Of a DNA stretch of 64,000 nucleotides, positions 57,003 to 64,000 are shown piece by piece. Source of the stretch: Cocos nucifera (taxonomy: Eukaryota; Streptophyta; Magnoliopsida; Arecales; Arecaceae); assembly GCA_006176705.1 (NCBI GenBank), contig QRFJ01000007.1, positions 2,267,089-2,331,088 of the forward strand, written 5' to 3'. The first letter of the stretch is position 1. Every line of letters starts with the position of its first letter. Position numbers and translations under genes: made by a program. The notes beneath the pieces were generated by a model that saw nothing but the letters and a program-made list of their open reading frames with translations, had not been told where the DNA came from and ran no database searches.

Positions 57003-60000
57003 CCAAGATTAAATAATAAAGATTTATCAATCTGTTTAATAACTCAGTCTATCATGCATCACACATCAACCTAATTTGTTTAATAACTCAGTCTATCATA
57101 CATCACTTGTCGACCAAATATACATATGAAAACATAACCCTGGGTTTTGTGTATGAGTTGCCGATTTGTTACCCTCTTATGTATTGTGCTCATTTCTGCA
57201 AATGGTCCATCTTAGTTTGCATTGGTCATTGCCAAGTTTCTGGTGATAAGACTATCAAGTTGCATGGTTTGCATAGGTTTTCAAAAAGTTTCTAAGATAT
57301 TGTCTCTGTCAACATTTTTTGTGAGGGGCCTTTTTGAGCACACAACTGAATACAGTACTATTTATGCTCTTACACAAATCACCAAACCAAGGTGGTAAGG
57401 TGATGCTTCCAGAACTATTTGTGTCACACTTTTAGCACTAGATGAAAAGAACAGTGCTCTGGCTTTGATGGGAAAAAAATTGCTGCAACAGTGTTTATCA
57501 CTTAGATATATAATTCACACTTTCAGCCTAAACATGACAAGAAGTTGATAAACATCGAAGTGAATGACTGTTTGAAGCGGATGACTGTGCTTTTTCTTTT
57601 TCAACAGTTTTGTAGGCAAGTTTGATGAATTTAGCTTCCATAACATAATGTATTTATGATTATATTGATGACACCAAGTTTTTGGAGACTATCAGTCTTG
57701 TTGCTGAAGAGATACTTGAAAGGGTGCTATCGCTCTCTTGGGTGAATTTATTGCAAAATCTTGTTTGGTGCACAAGCATTTGTTAGCTTTGGCATCCAGT
57801 TTTAAATCAAATTTGAAGCACATGCAGTATTGGACTGAGGTGCTTGAAATTTAATAGTTGGGATGATAACTTTAGTTCTTGTCTGGTTGCCAATTTTGTA
57901 ATTTAAGATGCCATATCATAACATCATAAAGACTTGCAGAAAATTGTGCATAGCTTATTGCTGATTAACTTTTGAGGCAAGGTTGTAATAGCGGGTTCAG
58001 GAATAATACATTTTCCTATATTTGCTTTCCTCATGATTATGGCGGCATTAGGGATTTTTGCAGGGAACCAGTCCATCATTTTCCTTGCATTCCTTTTATA
58101 GTTTCTCTGCCTTCTAGCGTCATAAAATTAAAGAGCTATTAATTGTAAAGCAGCAATGCCTACTTTCCCTTTGTTCTAACAAGGAAAGTAATGGCTCAAG
58201 GCTTTTGGATGTCCTATATTTTGAAGTGGTTGATCTCCTCTCCACTTTTTTTTTCTTTTATGTTGTATTTACCATTGATGATGCCTTAGGTCATATCAGA
58301 TTTATGATCACTTAAAATAGAACTTCTATCTGCAAAAATTAACCAGGTGTGCAGACAAGTCAGTTTGAATTCTATAACGTTTATTGTTTCAATTACAGTC
58401 AAGCACATCACTTTCATCATTTCATTCTGGCCAAAACTTTGAGCTAAAATTCGGCAATGGACTTGATCCAGGATTTCAAAATTTGTTGGCAATTATGGTA
58501 GTAGGCTTGTAGGCCTACCACCATATTCTGTTTCCCTAATCTCTGTTTTCATGGTATGGGCCCATGTTTTTTGTTATTTATTAGTCATAGGATATTGTTG
58601 TACTAATTTACTCTAAAATTATATTGTCTTGACATGGAAGATCTGTTGGCAATGGATTCATCTATTATTATGACATTGATAGACTTGCCTGTGTAATTAT
58701 TTGAAATTTCTTGTCATAGCGTTGTATTTGATTTATGTAGCATCATTTCTATCATGTATGTATGTTTCCATACATAGTATATGAGTTCTTTACATTCAAT
58801 GCTGGGGAGATTCTTCTATGTTAGGATAGAAAGTTGATAAGCCATGCTATGCTATGGCTTGCTTGAGGGTTCATTGCCAGTTTGAGACATTTCCGTCTGC
58901 GACTAGTTCAGTTAATCTGGTGGCATGCACTCATCGTTGGGAATTGGGATATCTGAGTTAGTTTGACACCCATTGTGCATGGATCTACATGACTGATGTT
59001 CAAACTCACATACATGACTGATGTTCAAACTCACATGAAGCATGTCAATCTGATGCTTGATTTTATGTAGTATTCTCGCAAATTATTCTCTCTCCCCCCC
59101 CCCCACCTACCAATTCTCTCTTTCTCTCTCTCCCTCTGGCCCCTCCTCTCCACCCCTGTTTACATTTTTGAGCCTCAGGGCCATTAGCGTTATGCTGTTC
59201 CACTCCTACCTATTCTATGTGGCACTAAAACTGTGGCTTTCTATTTTTGCTTTATTCACACAAAACAAAGTTTCAAGTGTATTCTATGGTTAACAAAAGT
59301 CATTTGTTTTTGTCCAATCCTGTACAAGCACATATTCGACCTAAATTGTTCTCTGTATACCTCAGGGTTATGCTGTTCCACTCCTACCTATTCTATGTGG
59401 CACTAAAACTGTGGCTTTCTATTTTTGCTTTATTCACACAAAACAAAGTTTCAAGTGTATTCTATGGTTAACAAAAGTCATTTGTTTTGGTCCAATCCTG
59501 TACAAGCACATATTCCACCTAAATTGTTCTCTGCATACCTCTTATGCTTTCTTTGATCCGTCATTGTAGGTCAAACCCGAAGAGATATCTGGCATCATGA
59601 GTGACTTTGCAGAACCTGGATTTCTTGCGCCAACTGGTCTGTACCTTGGCAATACAAAATACATGGTGATCCAAGGTGAACCAGGGGCCGTGATACGGGG
59701 CAAAAAGGTAGCTGGATAATTCCTTGTCCATTAATGGTTTTCATGCGTAAGATCATCTATTTGTAATTTCAACGTGTCGATATTTAGATGCACAAGACTA
59801 TTTTAACAGCTCAATGTTTCGCATGTGGTAACCTAAACATACATGCACAGGAGAACGTTGCAGATAACCTTTTAGCACGAATGACATTTTATATCTTCTC
59901 AAAATGCACTTCCTTGTATCTGTTATCTAGAAAAAAATTATAAGTTAGAGCCGTTGCATTTCCATAATGATCGTCAATGAATGTCTACCTTGACTGTTTT

Positions 60001-60262
60001 ACACCAAATTTATGAAGGTAGAAAGAACATCTAATTTTCTTCATTTTGTCTCTTGGTCCACCAAGAGGTAATGATATTGATGTAGATAATTCCATGCCTA
60101 CTGATTTGAGACTCTAATTGCTCACAGGGTTCTGGGGGTGTTACCATCAAGAAAACGAATATGGCTTTGATTATAGGCATTTATGATGAGCCAATGACTC
60201 CTGGCCAGTGCAACATGATCATTGAGAGGCTTGGTGATTATCTTGTTGAGCAGGGTTTTTAG
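54672..60262 (+). CDS. PRF: Profilin 2, three exons (tandem duplicate)
   Basis: Exons 54672-54794, 59570-59707 and 60128-60262 have the same lengths as in profilin 1 and give 131 residues. It starts MSWQTYVDDHLMCEIDGQRL, continues TAAAILGHDGSVWAQSETFP, VKPEEISGIM, YMVIQGEPGAVIRGKKG and ends MTPGQCNMIIERLGDYLVEQ. All junctions are GT-AG. Differences from profilin 1 are mostly conservative (FKPEE to VKPEE, TNIMKDFDEPGYL to SGIMSDFAEPGFL), and no stop or frameshift is seen, so both copies look functional. Intron 1 is 4.8 kb because of insertions, including a Ds-like element (55660-56131) and a 178-bp tandem duplication (59189-59541). The (GA)n-rich 5' UTR is shared with profilin 1. Confidence 0.95.
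55660..56131. mobile_element. Ac/Ds-like non-autonomous hAT element (472 bp) in profilin 2 intron 1
   Basis: It begins CAGGGGTGAAA and ends TTTCAGCCCTA, an 11-bp imperfect inverted repeat that matches the known Ac/Ds ends CAGGGATGAAA / TTTCATCCCTA at all but one base on each side. Flanks share GGTGCATT (55652-55659 and 56132-56139), an 8-bp target duplication as expected for hAT. The subterminal regions repeat GGATATGGATAT and TATCCGTATCCG motifs, possible transposase-binding repeats. No coding sequence. Confidence 0.85.
56933..57000. repeat. (AAT)n microsatellite
   Basis: About 22 uninterrupted AAT units in profilin 2 intron 1. Just after it, a diverged duplication of TTTAATAACTCAGTCTATCA is seen at about 57036 and 57078. 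Confidence 0.97.
59189..59541. repeat. 178-bp tandem duplication in profilin 2 intron 1
   Basis: Copies start at 59189 and 59367 with GTTATGCTGTTCCACTCCTA and differ at only a few bases (for example TTTTTGTCC against TTTTGGTCC, ATTCGACC against ATTCCACC). It lies 29 bp from the exon 2 acceptor. The first copy is preceded by a CT-rich stretch with a run of C (59090-59104). Confidence 0.95.
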
Positions 60263-61300
60263 GTTTGGTATGTGGCCTTAAAAATTTTATACTCTTTTTT
60301 GTGTTGGTAATCCTCAACATGGACATACATCTACATTGCACTGCAATGGTTGCCGCGAACAATCAGTTTGAAATGATGTGGATTCTTATTGGAGGAATCT
60401 GATGATCGGATTGTATGGTTTATGATGGGTTGGTATCTCAAAAAATAGTTGTGATATTTAAGAACCTTTGAATTGGTTGTTCCCTTGATATATACATATA
60501 TGTAGCTTTGCCTTGTTGCATTCTATATTTTGTTGCTGTATTCAACGTCACCCTGTTTGTATATGTTAAAAATCTGGTTGCTGTCCCGGTGATATAATCT
60601 TGTTCAACCATTTCATTGTTTAGATATAAAACATGCTTCAGATTTGATTTTTTTTTTTTTTTAAATACTCTCCGACATATCCATGTTTGTTTATCTGGAG
60701 AAGTTCTTTGTGGTATTCTCGTCTAGGCCATTTGGGCTATGATGAGCTCCCATAGATTTTTACTAAGAAGACGGTGGATGATATTCCTAGCGTAGGAAAT
60801 TTTCACTAAGGTGTCAATATGGGAAGCATGTCATTTACCATTTGGACACTTTTCTATCGCAGCAAGAGACCTCTAGAGCTTGTCCATTCAGGCATGATGG
60901 GTCCATGTAGAATAGTAAGCTATAGCGACTTTTGTTGCATGCTTGTTTTTATCTATGCTTTGATCCATCCTTGGTCAGAAGGTGCCTCAGGATCTCGCAG
61001 AGCTATTTAAAAATAAAATTTAATTTTATTCTTCATTCATTTTTTGGTATTTTTTTTATAGAATAAGAGAGTTATTTATTACAATTCATATTTCTTATTT
61101 AAAAAAATTAAATTAATTACATATCTCTTATTTTAAGAAATCAAATAAAAAAATAATTATTGAAGCTTTTTTTTCTTCTACACTTACTAAACAAGAAAAA
61201 TAATATGCTGAAATAAATACATACTAAAATATACGATCTCAATAATTTTCGAACAAAAAGATATGATATATTGATCCGACATCTTTCTAGATCAAGGCTC
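60263..61300. other. Profilin 2 3' UTR and intergenic region
   Basis: No gene recognised. A T tract (about 60648-60661) and AT-rich DNA (61010-61260) precede the Gypsy remnant. Confidence 0.55.
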
Positions 61301-61499
61301 TTTCAGTTAGGGGTTTCAAGTTCTCTTAAAATTTAGAATTGTAGATGAGAAAATTCAACCTCGCCGCTTTCTTGGTGATCCATTTTGATGTACTCTACTT
61401 TTGTCTTTTGTGCTTAATAAGGTAGGAAGTTCTCTCCCCATGTAATAGTGATCTTTTTTTCAAGGATTGTATCTTTCTTAAGAATATCTAGTAAGATCA

Positions 61500-64000
61500 T
61501 CAATGGAAGGTGTTGACTCATCGGATTTGTTATAAGTATGGAAGGTTCAAATGGCTTCAAGTATTCCACATTGATGACGGAATATATTTCGATGTAAGGT
61601 GGAAGCTCGAGTTGATATGCATTGCTTCCGATCTACTTGAGAATTTTGAAAGGTCATAATGGATTTGCCTGAGCTTCTTGCTTTTTTTTTTTTTTTGAGT
61701 CTTTTCTTATTTAAATGTAGTCATATTAGATCACCAACTTAGTAGTCACCTTATACTTGGTGCTTGTCATGTCTTCGCTTGTACTTTTGTTAAATCTTTT
61801 GCAGTTGTTGCTTCATCTCGGTGTGAACTTTTTGAATGCCTTTAAGAAACTTTTTGGCTCAATTTGCTTCAGATTCATCGTTAGGACTTTAGAAGAGCCT
61901 ATTGCGAATTGCATATCAAAAGGACTTTACGATAAATATCCTAAATATATCTTAAAAAATGACTTGTTGGTGGAGCTATGGCTGGCATTGTTGAAAGCAA
62001 ATTGAATGTAAGGAAGACTCTCATCCCATATTTTTAGATGTTTTGAATTGTAGCCTCTCAAAAGATGCACCATTATTCGGTTGACAATTTCTGTTTGTCC
62101 ATCGATTTGAGGATGAAATATCATACTTTTTTATAATTGTATATGCATCATTGACTACAAAGCTTTCCAAAAGCTACTTAAGAATTGAGTATCTCGATCA
62201 GAGAAAATGAAGCTAAGGATGCCAAAATATGCCCACACATGTTGGAAGAAGAATCATGCCGTTTTTCTCCGTTGATTGTCTTCTTGTACAGAATGAGTTT
62301 CATCTTTTTTGAGAACCAATCCATTATCATGAAGAGATAATCATAACCTCTCTTAGTTATTGGCAATCCCTCCAAGAAATCCATGAAAGTACTCTCCTAC
62401 GGACGGGTTGGTGTAGGCAAAGAAGTGTATAATCCTAATTTTCGATTGGAAGGCTTAGAGGTGCTATATAATACACATCCTCTCATGAATTTTATCACAT
62501 CCTATTGCATCTTGGGCCAATAAACATACCTCTATAAATTTTGGAGAGTTTTGGTGAACCCCAACTGTCCGACAACCTTCGAGGTGTGAGCTTCTCGTAT
62601 CCAATACGTTCGATTATCTCTCAATATGCATAGTTGTTTGCTTTTGTAGAGTAGGTCCTATTTTTGCACAGATTTACTTGGAACGTCCTTCTTAACTTCT
62701 TCTAAGAAGATTTTGAGGTCCGGGTTAGTAGCATAGAGGGCCATCAAGTTTTCTTGTTCGGATGGTAGAACCTCCATAAAGATTGACAAATATAGAAACA
62801 CGATTGGTGGTCGAGATAGCATGTCGGTAAGCTTGTTGAGAATGCCTCTCTTGTATTTGATCACGAGATTGAATTATTGGAGGTAGGTCATCTATTTCAT
62901 ATGCCGTGCTTGTTGCAACCTTGATTGGGTTTGAAGATATTGAAGTGGCCGGTGGTTGGTATCACGATCATCTCTTTTTCGAGAATGTGAGCTCGCCAAT
63001 ATTTGACCACTTGGTGTAGAGCCAATAGTTCTTTGTCATATATTGAATAATTCTTCTAAGCATCCTGGAATATTTCCAAATGATATGCCATAGGCCTCTA
63101 GTCTTATAGAAGAACCGTTCCCATGGCATATCTCGATGCGTCAGCTTCGAGCTCAAACGGACGTTAAAGGTCTAGCAAAGTTAGGACTAGAGCCTCGCTT
63201 ATCTTTCTCTTCAAGAGGAAGAAAGTCTCTTCATGCTTTAGTGTCCACTCGAATCTTTGATTAGCTCTTGTAATTGCATGTAGGGGTGCGGCTAGAACGG
63301 AGAAATTTTAGATGAATTTTTGGATATATTGACATGCGCTCATAAAACTTCGTACCTCCATCACCGTTCTCGATCCAGGCCACCTCAGATTGTTTTAGTT
63401 TTTTACGGATCTATTTAAATGTTACCATTGCCTACAACAAAGCCAAGATAAATAAGAAAATTTCTACCAAAATGACATTTCTTACGGTTGAGGCGGAATT
63501 GGTGCTCTAGAAGAAGTTCGAACATCTTTTCAGTGTGCTCTAGATGTTCTTTTCACAACCAGCTATATATGAGGATGTCATCGAGGTAGACAATCACAAA
63601 GTCGTTGATATAAGATCGTAGGATATCATTTATCAACTGTATAAATGTCGTTGGAGCATTACACAAATCGAATGGCATCACAAGCCACTCGAATAGTCTT
63701 TGCCGAGTCTTGAACACCGTCTTCCATTTATTCTCTTTCTTAATTCGAACTTGGTAGTAGCCGGACTTCAAGTCAAGCTTTGTAAAGATGGTAGCATGGT
63801 TCAATTGGTCCAATAATTCATCAATCCTCGGTAGAGAGTACCAATTCTTGATGGTGATTTTGTTGATGCTCGGTAGTCTACACACATGCAATCCTTTTTT
63901 GGAATCATGACCACCGGAGATCCGCATGGGGAAGAACTTGGTTGTATGACATCATTCTCGATCTACTTGGCTACTTGGCCTTGGATTTCTTCATTCCCCA
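61500..64000 (-). pseudogene. Decayed Ty3/Gypsy pol: RT, RNase H, integrase (continues past right edge)
   Basis: Reading the minus strand from 64000 downward, domains come in the order RT, RNase H, integrase, which is the Ty3/Gypsy order. RT (63927-63553) shows YSLPRIDELLDQL, TKLDLKSGYYQVRI, a variant FDLCNAPTTF and the catalytic YLDDILIYS. RNase H (about 63170-62960) reads FELEADASRYAMGTVLL and YDKELLALHQVVKYW with stops; then YKRGILNKLTDMLSRPP (62860-62800). Integrase pieces are MDFLEGLPITKRGYDYLFMI (62384-62325) and FHPQIDGQTEIVNRI near 62118, followed by NPLWPFKILK and ELPPYIEIYSVINVEYLKPF at about 61640-61550. Stops and frameshifts throughout show it is dead. It may be a source lineage distinct from the LTR family to the left; LTRs were not located. 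Confidence 0.85.

Overview
The window is a nuclear segment of a plant genome, most likely a monocot of the palm type (oil palm or date palm relative). This rests on multi-exon genes with GT-AG introns of up to about 5.5 kb, AT-rich noncoding DNA, plant-only protein families, and LTR retrotransposons sitting inside introns. The palm assignment is an inference from overall character and was not tested by a search.

Six host genes can be assembled exon by exon. Left to right they are: the 3' part of a plant PTPMT-type phosphatidylglycerophosphate phosphatase (+, 6812-11598, 5' exons off the window); an OXIDATIVE STRESS 3 (OXS3)-like gene (-, 12797-13684); an eight-exon MAP kinase kinase of the MKK6/ANQ type (-, 21711-32266); a GPI-anchored GH17 beta-1,3-glucanase with an X8 domain (+, 41760-44912); and two tandem profilin genes (+, 48125-53024 and 54672-60262). 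From memory this matches the neighbourhood of Arabidopsis chromosome 5 around At5g56550 to At5g56610 (OXS3, MKK6, GH17, profilin, PTPMT), so it looks like deep microsynteny with PTPMT moved and profilin duplicated.

The rest is largely transposons. Four copies of one LTR-retrotransposon family (ends TGTTGGGGATAAA ... CAACA) lie at <1-6076, 16562-21007, 24340-26245 and 33100-38568, all on +; three have recognisable 5-bp target duplications (GACTA, GCTAT, AATAA). They carry a decayed Tat-lineage-like gag but no reverse transcriptase or integrase. Instead they hold long arrays of short inverted-repeat units and a conserved hairpin whose stem shows paired base changes between copies. One copy is in the MKK6 intron 6 and one is in, or just upstream of, a PTPMT intron. 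Other elements are an Ac/Ds-like non-autonomous hAT element with an 8-bp duplication in profilin-2 intron 1, a C-rich terminal-inverted-repeat element at 15364-16242, several MITE-like repeats, and a decayed Ty3/Gypsy pol (RT, RNase H, integrase) on the minus strand from about 61.5 kb to the right edge.

The host genes are ordinary housekeeping genes: lipid phosphatase (mitochondrial cardiolipin pathway), cytokinesis MAPK signalling, cell-wall callose hydrolysis and actin-monomer binding. I see no operon-like or defence-island system. The most unusual material is the structured non-coding content of the retrotransposon family.
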